NCBI GenBank assembly: GCA_016919605.1
Contig: JACXTQ010000241.1
Location: 1-9,315 of the forward strand
Source: Methylovulum sp.
GTDB lineage: Bacteria > Pseudomonadota > Gammaproteobacteria > Methylococcales > Methylomonadaceae
Direction of reading: 5' to 3'
DNA: 9,315 nucleotides
A model generated the notes under the pieces. It did not search any database. It was not told the DNA's origin and worked only from the letters and a program-made list of their open reading frames with translations. How positions within the stretch are numbered: the stretch's first letter is position 1; each line of letters begins with the position of its first letter. Made by a program: the position numbers and the translations under genes. Positions 1-5,797 of the stretch are shown in pieces.

Positions 1-13
1 CTAGGCTAATTAC

Positions 14-43
14 TTGGAAAAACCTGCTGGATTTAGGTATCAT
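14..43 (+). promoter_or_regulatory. Possible weak promoter for the lipoprotein gene
   Basis: A TTGGAA hexamer (14-19) and a TATCAT hexamer (38-43) are separated by 18 bases and lie about 60 bases ahead of the gene that starts at 107. The match to a sigma-70 promoter is only moderate. An overlapping CATAAT (41-46) would give too long a spacer. This is a pattern match only. Confidence 0.25.
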
Positions 44-106
44 AATTCATGCGCGACAATTGCCAAATTGATGTTGTAAATTATAACCAACCTTAAGGAA
101 TTTGCG

Positions 107-778
107 ATGAAATATAAAAAACTTCTGGCCAGTGCACTTATCTTTTCCGGCTTGTTGACAAGCTGCGCGGACATTGATCGAGCCAAACAAATCGCCGCCG
201 CCCGAGGTACAGGCTTAAATCGGTTCAGCTTTGGGCCATTAAACCCTAACCGCCCAGTTTCATTGGGAGAGCCGGTGTTCTTATCACAATGCTTTCCAAG
301 CAATATCAAGCCACCCGACGAAGTCACCAAGCGAATTGCCAACTCTCTTTTTGATACATTACCGACAAAATGGTTGCTTGAGTCTGTGGGTCAAGTGACT
401 GACCCTCTGATTGAGAAGGAGGATTTAGGGCGTTTTTTTGCATATTATAAAGGCGAAGCCCATCCTCTTGTCAGGCTTATTCACCGTGACGATAACTACA
501 TAGACTTTTGGTTTGATGGCCAATTCCTCCGTTACAAGAGCGCTGATGCGGCGGCTCAGGAATACTGTGGCTACCGCAAAAAAACCGCCCTGTTTGTCGG
601 TTACAGCGAAAGCTGTGGAAAAGAAATGGACTCACCTTTAAGTGGATTATCAGTAAAGACCGATGATGGTAGGGATATACAGCTTACGCCTGGTCTGGTG
701 GATGCCCAAGGGCAAAAATTTAAAATAAGAGACTCCGACGTGATCGTCGCTTACAACTGTGTTGGCGGCCCGCAATAA
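107..778 (+). CDS. Predicted outer- or inner-membrane lipoprotein, unknown function
   Basis: The 223-residue product begins with a lipoprotein signal peptide: KYKK, then a hydrophobic stretch (residues 6-17), then the lipobox LTSC with the lipidated cysteine at residue 20. Residue 21 is alanine, so the usual aspartate +2 inner-membrane retention signal is absent, which favours the outer membrane. Four further cysteines (62, 154, 170, 218) could form disulfides in the periplasm. I recognise no domain. The mature part is mixed polar and aromatic, with a tract around residues 120-145 rich in D, F, Y and W. The ATG start is supported by AAGGAA at 95-100, six bases upstream. The gene stands alone, and its stop codon abuts a family of palindromic intergenic repeats. 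The lipoprotein call is firm; the function is unknown. Confidence 0.85.
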   Translation: MKYKKLLASALIFSGLLTSCADIDRAKQIAAARGTGLNRFSFGPLNPNRPVSLGEPVFLSQCFPSNIKPPDEVTKRIANSLFDTLPTKWLLESVGQVTDPLIEKEDLGRFFAYYKGEAHPLVRLIHRDDNYIDFWFDGQFLRYKSADAAAQEYCGYRKKTALFVGYSESCGKEMDSPLSGLSVKTDDGRDIQLTPGLVDAQGQKFKIRDSDVIVAYNCVGGPQ

Positions 779-857
779 CGTGGTAAGGCGCAATGCGTAG
801 GGTGCAAGCCCCGTGGGCCTTTTGACATCCGGCGCATTACGCTTGCGCCCTACATGC
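779..857. repeat. Palindromic intergenic repeat, copy 1
   Basis: The element opens with GGTAAGGCGCAATGCGTAGG. It contains inverted arms at 797-809 (GTAGGGTGCAAGC) and 841-853 (GCTTGCGCCCTAC) that match at 12 of 13 positions around a 31-base loop. The opening segment recurs at 866-892, and inverted or partial forms occur at 1986-2012, 2865-2900, 4655-4680 and 8768-8783. Repeats of this look are scattered between genes in several methanotroph and related gammaproteobacterial genomes. The family assignment is from memory. Confidence 0.75.
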
Positions 858-865
858 TAACTTAA

Positions 866-969
866 CGCGGTAAGGCGTATTCGGTAGGGGGCGAGGCGAT
901 AGCCGTATTGCACCGCCTGTTGGGCTTTAATCATTCGGCGCATGACTATCGTCTAATGCGCCCTACGCG
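866..969. repeat. Palindromic intergenic repeat, copy 2 (diverged)
   Basis: This is a second copy in direct orientation to the one just before it. CGCGGTAAGGCG with GGTAGGGGGC (866-892) mirrors 779-805. The right arm, near 955-966, reads ATGCGCCCTACG. Internal complementary stretches CGATAG (897-902) and CTATCG (946-951) would extend a hairpin. It is more diverged than copy 1. Two copies in tandem between a lipoprotein gene and a CRISPR leader look like a recombination hot spot. Confidence 0.6.
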
Positions 970-1019
970 CGTTTTGCAACTTAGCTTTGACGTTATCGGT
1001 GCGGTTTTGGAAAAGGGGG

Positions 1020-1205
1020 CGGGTTTTTGGATTTTTAATGGAATCAAGCGCTTGCGACAACTAATGAAAAAACCGCGCCGTATGTTGATTTATAAGGGAA
1101 AACAGGGTGTTTTTACGTTTATTTTCAAGGTTACTGACAAATAAGGCCGTCCGCGCCGAAAATAGCCCCAATGGGCCTTGCCAAACAAGGGGTTATAGGG
1201 GTACA
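1020..1205 (+). promoter_or_regulatory. Candidate CRISPR leader
   Basis: This gene-free stretch lies directly before the first repeat. It is rich in A/T runs for its first half (1025-1140) and ends with a GC-richer part containing CCTTG/CAAGG arms (1177-1191). It is on the side opposite the most degenerate repeat, as expected for a leader. A TATAAG hexamer at 1091-1096 is the best -10 candidate, but no convincing -35 accompanies it. A short open frame covers most of it but looks non-coding. Leader identity is inferred from position and composition only. Confidence 0.4.
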
Positions 1206-1882
1206 GTACGACTGCCCGGACTTTGATAACGGGATGAAAACAAACCTTTCCACTCCAAGGAGGGTAAGGCACGATGTACCACTGCCCGGACTTTGATAAC
1301 GGGATGAAAACTCCCTCGCTTGCGCCCTAGCCAAGTCAAACGGCAGGGCGGGTACAACTGCCCGGACTTTGATAACGGGATGAAAACTTATTTACTGTTG
1401 CTTTTGTTTTAGCAGCATCCCAGTACCACTGCCCGAACTTTGATAACGGGATGAAAACCTAAAAACGATATAGCCGATGTTAGTAATCGAAGTACGACTG
1501 CCCGGACTTTGATAACGGGATGAAAACATCATCAGCACCGCGCCATGTCATGCCAAGGCTATGGGTACGACTGCCCGGATTTTGATAACGGGATGAAAAC
1601 TACGCGCCTAAGCCCGTATATGTTGTGTAGTAAGTATGACCGCCCGGACTTTGATAACGGGATGAAAACAAGAAGCTTTTTCTTTCAAGACTTCTTTATT
1701 GTCTAAAGTACGACTGCCCGGACTTTGATAACGGGATGAAAACTCAAGTTGCTTGTTAATCAGGTAGTTGCTTAAACGTACGGCTGCCCGGACTTTGATA
1801 ACGGGATGAAAACCTAAGGACTTCTCTGCCCATCTCTGCCTCTAGTGTACAACCGCCCGGACTTTAATAACGGGATAAAAAC
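1206..1882 (+). CRISPR. CRISPR array, 10 repeats and 9 spacers, no adjacent cas genes
   Basis: Ten 36-base repeats start at 1206, 1276, 1352, 1423, 1492, 1565, 1634, 1708, 1778 and 1847. The consensus begins GTACGACTGCCCGG, continues ACTTTGATAA and ends CGGGATGAAAAC. CCCG and CGGG could pair as a 4-bp stem around an 11-base loop. Spacers are 34, 40, 35, 33, 37, 33, 38, 34 and 33 bases long, and all differ. Repeats vary at positions 4-6 and 8 (for example position 5 is G, C or A). Single changes also occur in the core of repeats 4 and 6. The last repeat carries two extra changes (ACTTTAATAA and GGATAAAAAC), which marks the trailer end and puts transcription left to right. Repeat and spacer lengths fit several class 1 types, and I do not assign a subtype. 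Cas proteins would have to act from elsewhere in the genome. Confidence 0.97.
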
Positions 1883-1910
1883 TAAACTAGATAGGTCATA
1901 AATTAGCCCG

Positions 1911-1949
1911 CGTCCGGCGTATTAGGTGATGGCGGTAATGCGCCGGACG
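1911..1949. repeat. Inverted repeat (GC-rich hairpin) after the CRISPR array
   Basis: Arms at 1911-1923 (CGTCCGGCGTATT) and 1937-1949 (AATGCGCCGGACG) match at 12 of 13 positions around a 13-base loop. The CCGGCG(T/C)ATT arm resembles the internal part of the repeat at 828-838, so it probably belongs to the same repeat population. It may also end transcription of the CRISPR array, but no T-run follows it. Confidence 0.65.
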
Positions 1950-1985
1950 GTTAAAACCTTACAGGCGTTGCAATGCTGTCGCCCC

Positions 1986-2012
1986 GCACCCTATGGAATG
2001 CGCCTTGCCGCG
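1986..2012 (-). repeat. Intergenic repeat fragment, inverted orientation
   Basis: Read on the minus strand this is GCGGCAAGGCGCATTCC then ATAGGGTGC, closely matching the opening of the repeat at 779-805. It lies in the same frame as the downstream DUF202 gene. This repeat origin is the main reason to reject a longer DUF202 start at 1973. Confidence 0.6.
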
Positions 2013-2068
2013 TTGGCTTATGCTGTGTTGCGGCAATCGGCCTTAACCTGCTTCCCACCACTAAAACT

Positions 2069-2440
2069 ATGTCAGAGCTGAACGATCCTAGGGTATTTTT
2101 TGCGGCGGAGCGCACGTTGTTGGCGTGGAACCGCACGAGTTTGACGTTGATGGCGTTTGGTTTTGTCATTGAGCGCTTTGGTTTGTTTGTGCGTATTTTG
2201 TTGCCGCAACAAAATACGGCGAGCGCGTTTTGGATAGGTTTGGGGTTTATCCTATTGGGGGCGTTGGCGGCGGTGATGGCGGTCAGCCAATACCGTAAGG
2301 TGTTGCGGACGTTGAAGCCGATTGAGATACCGACGGGCTACCGCTCAGGTTTTGGGGTTTTTGTCAATTTGATGGTGGCGACATTGGGTCTGGCGCTGGT
2401 GGTGTATCTGGTGCTGGATGCCCATATTGTCGGTGGCTAG
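2069..2440 (+). CDS. DUF202 family inner-membrane protein
   Basis: The 123-residue product carries the signature of the DUF202 (YidH-like) family: an N-terminal amphipathic segment with FFAAERTLLAWNRT (residues 10-23) running into the first membrane helix (about 21-44), then helices at about 53-73 and 97-117. The family is widespread in bacteria and has no firmly established function. The frame is open back to 1973, but that extension is encoded by an intergenic repeat and the family motif begins right after the ATG at 2069, so I use that start. No clear ribosome binding site is visible. Length and three-helix layout match the family. It is a single gene with no operon partner and is probably unrelated to the CRISPR array beside it. 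Confidence 0.88.
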   Translation: MSELNDPRVFFAAERTLLAWNRTSLTLMAFGFVIERFGLFVRILLPQQNTASAFWIGLGFILLGALAAVMAVSQYRKVLRTLKPIEIPTGYRSGFGVFVNLMVATLGLALVVYLVLDAHIVGG

Positions 2441-2610
2441 GATTGTCGGCGGATGATGGGCGTTTGCTTTTTTTTGGGTGGCGGGGTAAGGGGTTGTGCT
2501 TATTTTTGTTTAATTTCAAGGGCATAACGCTGTAATTCCTGATGGGTGTGGGGTGTTTATGCTTCGGTGTAAGCGTTGGGTATATTGTTAATACAAGGGT
2601 TAAGGTTGTT

Positions 2611-2727
2611 ATGGCTAATGAAAATAAGGGTGCTAAAAATTATATTAAGACGATATTGGTTGTGATTGCTTTAGGAGTTTTTTGGGTGGTGTTGCAATCA
2701 CTTACGGGTGTGCCGATGAAAATGTGA
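2611..2727 (+). CDS. Possible 38-residue single-pass membrane peptide
   Basis: The frame encodes MANENKGAKNYIK followed by one hydrophobic helix (about residues 14-31, TILVVIALGVFWVVL) and a short tail. TAAGG at 2601-2605 sits five bases before the ATG and could serve as a ribosome binding site. The charge pattern (positive N side, hydrophobic core) is typical of real small membrane proteins. There is no homology evidence. The frame is open further upstream, but this start has the best ribosome binding site. I recognise no family. Confidence 0.45.
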   Translation: MANENKGAKNYIKTILVVIALGVFWVVLQSLTGVPMKM

Positions 2728-2870
2728 GGCTAAGGTGGTGTTGGGAAACGCTTTCTAAAGTCATCCGGCAGGACGAAGCCATAAGGTGCCAGATACGGCG
2801 GCAAGAAGCTATGTATGACAGGGTGAGGGATAGGGAGTGGTACAATGAGGGTTATTATTCGGGGTGGTAA
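2724..2870 (+). CDS. Doubtful 48-residue frame overlapping the small membrane peptide
   Basis: A GTG at 2724 overlaps the ATGTGA end of the preceding small gene, the arrangement seen with translational coupling. The peptide would be strongly charged (VRLRWCWETL at the start, REWYNEGYYSGW at the end). Many arginines use AGG and CGG codons, unlike the neighbouring genes, and the stop codon lies inside an intergenic repeat. The frame may therefore be accidental. I list it only because the overlap and the aromatic C terminus are unusual. Confidence 0.2.
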   Translation: MRLRWCWETLSKVIRQDEAIRCQIRRQEAMYDRVRDREWYNEGYYSGW

Positions 2871-2900
2871 GGCGCATTGCATACCTTGCGGAATGCGCTT
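2865..2900. repeat. Intergenic repeat hairpin
   Basis: GGTAAGGCGCATTGC (2866-2880) repeats the opening of the element at 779. AAGGCGCATT (2869-2878) and AATGCGCTT (2892-2900) form inverted arms with one bulged base. Confidence 0.55.
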
Positions 2901-2912
2901 TAGTGTATACTC

Positions 2913-2961
2913 CAAGGGTCAAGTTTTCGGTTAATCCTAAAACCGAAAACTTGACCGCTTG
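2913..2961. terminator. Long perfect hairpin between convergent transcripts
   Basis: GGTCAAGTTTTCGGTT (2917-2932) and its exact complement AACCGAAAACTTGACC (2941-2956) enclose the 8-base loop AATCCTAA. CAAG (2913-2916) and CTTG (2958-2961) extend the stem to 20 pairs with one bulge. It sits between plus-strand small frames and the 3' end of minus-strand acr3, where a bidirectional terminator would be expected. No T-run follows on either strand, so factor-independent termination is uncertain. It could instead be an RNA-stabilising hairpin or a mobile palindrome. Confidence 0.5.
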
Positions 2962-3055
2962 AAGTCTATGTCAGTTGCGGAAACTGTGTGGGTAATCCTG
3001 TAATCTAAATGATAAGCTATTGGTCAATAAACCAAGGCGATGGCTGTACGCTTGG

Positions 3056-4105
3056 CTAGGACTGCCCGACAAAATACTTCCCCCGAAAATACAAGGCCAG
3101 TTTGACTAAGCCTATCAGGGCGGGTACTTCCACCAAGGGGCCGATGACGGCGGCGAAGGCTTCGCCGGAATTGAGGCCGAACACGGCAACGGCGACGGCT
3201 ATCGCCAGTTCAAAGTTGTTGCCGGACGCGGTGAAGGCCAAGGTGGCGCTGACGGGGTAATTGGCACCGGCTTTGGCGGCCATAAAGAAGGTCAGCAAGA
3301 ACATGATGGTAAAGTAAATCACCAGCGGCACGGCAATGCGCAACACATCCAACGGCAGTTGCACGATATATTCGCCTTTTAATGAGAACATCACCAAGAT
3401 GGTGAACAACAGCGCGATCAGGGTGATGGGGCTGATACGCGGGATAAAGGTCTGCTCATACCACTCGCGGCCTTTGCGCCGCACTAAGATAAAACGGGTC
3501 GCCATCCCTGCGAAAAAAGGGATGCCTAGGTAAATCAGGACGCTTTTCGCCACCTCCAGCATGGTCAATTTGACTTCCAAACCTTCGGCGATACCCAGCA
3601 CATCAGGCAAGACGGTGACGAAGACGTAGGCGTAGAGCGGGAACAGCAGGACTTGAAAAATGGAGTTACAAGCCACCAACCCTGCGCAGTATTCGCTATC
3701 GCCGTCGGCCAACTCGTTCCAAACCAGCACCATAGCGATGCACCGCGCCAAGCCGATGATAATCAGGCCGACCATGTACGAGGGGTAATCATGCAGGAAG
3801 GTGATCGCCAAGGTAAACATCAGCACGGGGCCGATAACCCAGTTTAGCAGCAAGGACAGCGAGAGGACTTTAAGGTCTTTAAACAACAGCGGCAACTCTT
3901 CATAACGGACTTTTGCCAGCGGCGGGTACATCATCAAAATTAACCCTATGGCAATCGGTATCGAAGTCGTGCCGGATTGGAAATGCCCTAGCCATTGGGT
4001 TAAGTCGGGGACAAAATAGCCCGACGCTACCCCTATCGCCATGGCGAGGAATATCCATAGCGTCAGGAAGCGGTCAACTAGACCTAAGCGTTTGGGTTGG
4101 CTCAT
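3056..4105 (-). CDS. acr3: Arsenite efflux transporter, ACR3 family
   Basis: The 349-residue protein is an ACR3-type secondary transporter of the BART superfamily that exports arsenite across the inner membrane. It has about ten hydrophobic helices. Helix 4 carries GLARCIAMVLVWNELADGD (residues 118-136), with the cysteine (122) that is essential in characterised ACR3 pumps. The later helix motif is ASGNNFELAIAV (293-304) with glutamate 299, followed by GPLVEVPALIG (322-332). Length is normal for the family (about 340-360). The ATG overlaps the arsC stop codon as ATGA, so the two genes are translationally coupled and share a promoter in front of arsC. The sequence appears intact. Downstream, the hairpin at 2913-2961 may end the transcript. 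The family call is very secure. Confidence 0.97.
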   Translation of the reverse strand: MSQPKRLGLVDRFLTLWIFLAMAIGVASGYFVPDLTQWLGHFQSGTTSIPIAIGLILMMYPPLAKVRYEELPLLFKDLKVLSLSLLLNWVIGPVLMFTLAITFLHDYPSYMVGLIIIGLARCIAMVLVWNELADGDSEYCAGLVACNSIFQVLLFPLYAYVFVTVLPDVLGIAEGLEVKLTMLEVAKSVLIYLGIPFFAGMATRFILVRRKGREWYEQTFIPRISPITLIALLFTILVMFSLKGEYIVQLPLDVLRIAVPLVIYFTIMFLLTFFMAAKAGANYPVSATLAFTASGNNFELAIAVAVAVFGLNSGEAFAAVIGPLVEVPALIGLVKLALYFRGKYFVGQS

Positions 4106-4578
4106 GACAATTGGCCGATCTGGTTAAGTTGGCTGCTCAGTTCGGCGCTGGACAACGTCTCTAAAGGTAGGGCCAACATCGCTTGGATGCGTTTTTCTAG
4201 GGCATCGTAAGTCGCTTGGAAAGCGGCGTTGACTTCTGCTTCCGTACCTTCGACATGCGCAGGATCAGGCAAGCCCCAATGGGCGCGGGTGGTGCTGTTC
4301 AGATAAACGGGGCAGGCTTCGCCAGCCGCTTGATCGCAGACGGTGATGGCAATATCAATACCCGCATCGGCAAACTCGTTCCATGATTGGCTCAGATAAC
4401 CTTCCGTAGGTAAGCCATTACGGCGCAAGGTCGCCAGCGCATTATCGTTGACCTTACCGACCGGACGGCTACCCGCCGAAAACGCCCGTAAACGGCCTGC
4501 GCCTAGGTGGTTGATAAGCGCTTCGCCCAGGACGCTACGGCAAGAATTGCCGGTACACAAAATTAACACATTTAACAT
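4102..4578 (-). CDS. arsC: Arsenate reductase, low-molecular-weight phosphatase type
   Basis: The 158-residue enzyme reduces arsenate to arsenite in the cytoplasm. The N terminus holds the phosphatase-type anion loop C-x5-R (CTGNSCR, residues 8-14). The redox partners are probably Cys81 and Cys89 (VCDQAAGEACP, residues 80-90), and the conserved acid lies in HWGLPDPA (100-107, Asp105). This is the architecture of LMW-PTP-fold arsenate reductases, recycled by thioredoxin or glutaredoxin, and is unrelated to the E. coli plasmid R773 ArsC fold. The C-terminal 25 residues are a variable tail. The ATG is preceded by GAGG (4587-4590, minus strand) at 8 bases. The stop overlaps the acr3 start. The product supplies arsenite to the Acr3 pump. 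All key residues are present. Confidence 0.96.
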   Translation of the reverse strand: MLNVLILCTGNSCRSVLGEALINHLGAGRLRAFSAGSRPVGKVNDNALATLRRNGLPTEGYLSQSWNEFADAGIDIAITVCDQAAGEACPVYLNSTTRAHWGLPDPAHVEGTEAEVNAAFQATYDALEKRIQAMLALPLETLSSAELSSQLNQIGQLS

Positions 4579-4598
4579 GATGGTCGCCTCTATATTTT

Positions 4599-4646
4599 AA
4601 TATTCGTATTTCCGTATATTATAGGGGCGAAAAGGGCGCTTAGCAA
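4599..4646 (-). promoter_or_regulatory. arsC-acr3 promoter with ArsR-type operator dyad
   Basis: On the minus strand TTGCTA (4646-4641) and TATAAT (4623-4618) are separated by exactly 17 bases, a good sigma-70 promoter. An imperfect dyad, AATATTCG (4599-4606) and CGTATATT (4613-4620), matches at 7 of 8 positions around TATTTC. It overlaps the -10 and the likely start of transcription, the place where an arsenite-released ArsR repressor would bind. The -35 overlaps the stop codon of an arsR remnant. The promoter elements are seen directly. ArsR binding is inferred. Confidence 0.6.
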
Positions 4647-4657
4647 CAGCGCATCAC
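4640..4657 (-). pseudogene. 3' stub of a deleted arsR gene
   Basis: Read on the minus strand, the codons just before arsC end with R-C-C and a TAA stop (4640-4651). This is the same ending, in the same surrounding sequence, as the intact arsR at 8892-9242. Only about five codons survive (V-M-R-C-C against P-I-R-C-C in the intact gene). Upstream of the stub the frame passes into an intergenic repeat and meets a TAG. The remnant is recognised because the alignment continues without gaps through the spacer towards arsC (4591-4650 with 8843-8902). Confidence 0.7.
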
Positions 4658-4680
4658 GCCCTACGCAATGTACCTTAGCG
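4655..4680 (-). repeat. Intergenic repeat fragment at the deletion edge of arsR
   Basis: Read on the minus strand this is TAAGGTACATTGCGTAGGGC, a match to TAAGGCGCAATGCGTAGGGTGC at 785-805. It fills the whole gap between the DUF29 stop codon and the arsR stub, which makes it a likely end point of the rearrangement. Confidence 0.6.
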
Positions 4681-4681
4681 T

Positions 4682-5113
4682 TTAATCCTCAGGGTAAAAA
4701 TCTGTTTGGGTCAGGGTGGGCAAATCCCAAGGGCAGAGGGTTGGGAAGGTTTTTTTATCCAAGCTGGTTTCTTTGGCCGCCTTGATGACGGCAAGTTCGT
4801 AAGCATCGGCCAAGAGGGTGTCAAGTTGGTTTTTTAGTCCGGGGTTATCCTTAAGCACCCTTAAGAACTGCATCCTTTGTTCGTCTATGCTCAACTCCCA
4901 GCTCCGTCCCCTGCGCACGGGTTGGTACTGCCATTTCAGCAAATGCAGTAATAGGATAGTTAAACGGCTTTCCAGTTCACGTTTTTCTGATCTGCCCATG
5001 CTCTCTATTTCCTCTATAAGATTAGCCACGTCAATGTCATTGAATTGGCCTAACCTAAGCAATGCCGCTTGCTGTTGCGTCCATGAATAAAAATCGTTCT
5101 CGTAGCTGGCCAT
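4682..5113 (-). CDS. DUF29 family protein
   Basis: The 143-residue product matches the DUF29 family along its length. It opens with YENDFYSWTQQQAALLR (residues 4-20), then DVANLIEEIESMGRSEKREL (28-47), LLLHLLKWQYQP (54-65) and a C-terminal DNPGLK segment (88-93). The family is common in cyanobacteria and proteobacteria, often in multiple copies in accessory regions. Its function is unknown. It is predicted cytoplasmic and helical. GAGGG (minus strand, 5124-5120) six bases before the ATG supports the start. It is the first cargo gene next to the arsR stub and runs in the same direction as arsC, 27 bases behind the decayed hicB. There is no sign of damage. Confidence 0.9.
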   Translation of the reverse strand: MASYENDFYSWTQQQAALLRLGQFNDIDVANLIEEIESMGRSEKRELESRLTILLLHLLKWQYQPVRRGRSWELSIDEQRMQFLRVLKDNPGLKNQLDTLLADAYELAVIKAAKETSLDKKTFPTLCPWDLPTLTQTDFYPED

Positions 5114-5132
5114 AACAAACCCTCATTGTGCG

Positions 5133-5346
5133 TTAATTTTGCCCTTTACTGGCAACCACCCGTAAATAGCTTATACCTTGCCAATATAATGTTCCAGTTT
5201 GTAGGGTCAACAGGACACTTAAAACCTCTTGTGCGTTGAGTGTTGCTTCTGCAAAAGTTTCACCTTGGGTAAAAGGCTTCTTCCATATCAAGGAATTGAA
5301 TGAACAAAAAATCGTCCTTATCTTTTTCAATCGTATAAGGATAATG
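5133..5346 (-). pseudogene. hicB: HicB-like antitoxin, frameshifted remnant
   Basis: Two minus-strand frames together give a HicB-type domain. Codons 5346-5272 encode HYPYTIEKDKDDFLFIQF then LDMEEAF. After a one-base shift, 5270-5133 encode TQGETFAEATLNAQEVL and a poorly matching tail. The joint F-TQGET-EA-NA pattern is typical of HicB antitoxins, which neutralise the HicA RNase and repress their own operon. The shift falls in a TTTT run (5271-5274 on the minus strand), where one extra T separates GCC TTT from ACC CAA. No ATG, GTG or TTG lies in frame between the first half and the upstream TAA, so the start codon also seems lost, although AGGAG remains just upstream. The tail after NAQEVL is unlike HicB. 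I read it as a decayed gene. A sequencing slip could explain the T-run but not the missing start. Confidence 0.65.
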
Positions 5347-5425
5347 TGTTTTTGTTTTACTCCTATTTGTTTTTTAATTGTCTTGGCAAACCCACGCAAA
5401 TGTCCTTGCCACGTTAAGTACCTCT
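5347..5425 (-). pseudogene. Possible C-terminal scrap of a HicA toxin
   Basis: Just upstream of the hicB relic, one minus-strand frame reads WQGHLRGFAKTIKKQIGVKQ. This resembles the HicA end, where a histidine is followed by a G-x-L-R-x-I-L-x-Q-A-G stretch. The rest of hicA is absent: the next gene upstream ends at 5414 within this segment. The gene order hicA-hicB is the usual one. The similarity is short and low, so the call is tentative. Confidence 0.3.
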
Positions 5426-5797
5426 TGGCATTGCCAAATATTCAAGTAGTAGAGCCTCTGGGTCAGCATACTTCTCTGGATCGCTGGCGCAAGCGGCTAA
5501 GAGGCCACACATTTCAATGAAATCTATATTTGAAATATAGGCTTTTTTATGATTAATCTTGTCAACACGAGTAGCTTGGGCGTATGAGTCACTTACAACG
5601 TGCAGATACAGGAGCAACTCATCCTGATTACTTGTTTCAATGGTGTCGTCTATGGATGAAAGATAGAAAAACTTGCTATCTGGACTGTACATTGATGGTG
5701 GCCAGTCTCCTAATAAAAGGGGAGACCGTTCCCGAATTTCTTTGAAGCTTGCTTTATTACAATACTTATCCCAATCAAAATGTCTAGTGTGTTCCAT
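5414..5797 (-). CDS. Hypothetical protein, 127 residues
   Basis: I recognise no family. The product begins MEHTRHFDWDKYCNKASF and is soluble and mixed-charge. It has an acidic middle (SSIDDTIETSNQDELLLYL, residues 47-65), a helix-prone part around residues 90-104 with MCGLLAACA, and the C terminus EYLAMPRGT. The frame is open to 5875, but that extension runs through repeat-like DNA. The ATG at 5797 has a weak AGAG eight to ten bases upstream, so I use it. It lies immediately before the hicA/hicB scraps on the same strand, so a shared ancestral transcript is possible. It could be part of the same decayed or exchanged module. Confidence 0.6.
   Translation of the reverse strand: MEHTRHFDWDKYCNKASFKEIRERSPLLLGDWPPSMYSPDSKFFYLSSIDDTIETSNQDELLLYLHVVSDSYAQATRVDKINHKKAYISNIDFIEMCGLLAACASDPEKYADPEALLLEYLAMPRGT

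Noticed and set aside
908..1144. 78-codon plus-strand frame between the repeats and the CRISPR array
   Set aside because: It starts on TTG inside a palindromic repeat, has no ribosome binding site and covers the AT-rich candidate leader. The peptide has no recognisable pattern.
1388..1422. Spacer 3 match to 6830-6840 (TTTACTGTTGC)
   Set aside because: Eleven AT-rich bases are within chance expectation for this window, and no repeat element is involved.
1973..2068. N-terminal extension of the DUF202 gene
   Set aside because: The 32 extra codons come from an inverted intergenic repeat, and the family motif starts just after the ATG at 2069.
2466..2474. T-run after DUF202 as an intrinsic terminator
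   Set aside because: No stable hairpin precedes it.
3336..4107. Plus-strand frames opposite acr3
   Set aside because: They are shadows of a well-supported ACR3 gene and show no family signature of their own.
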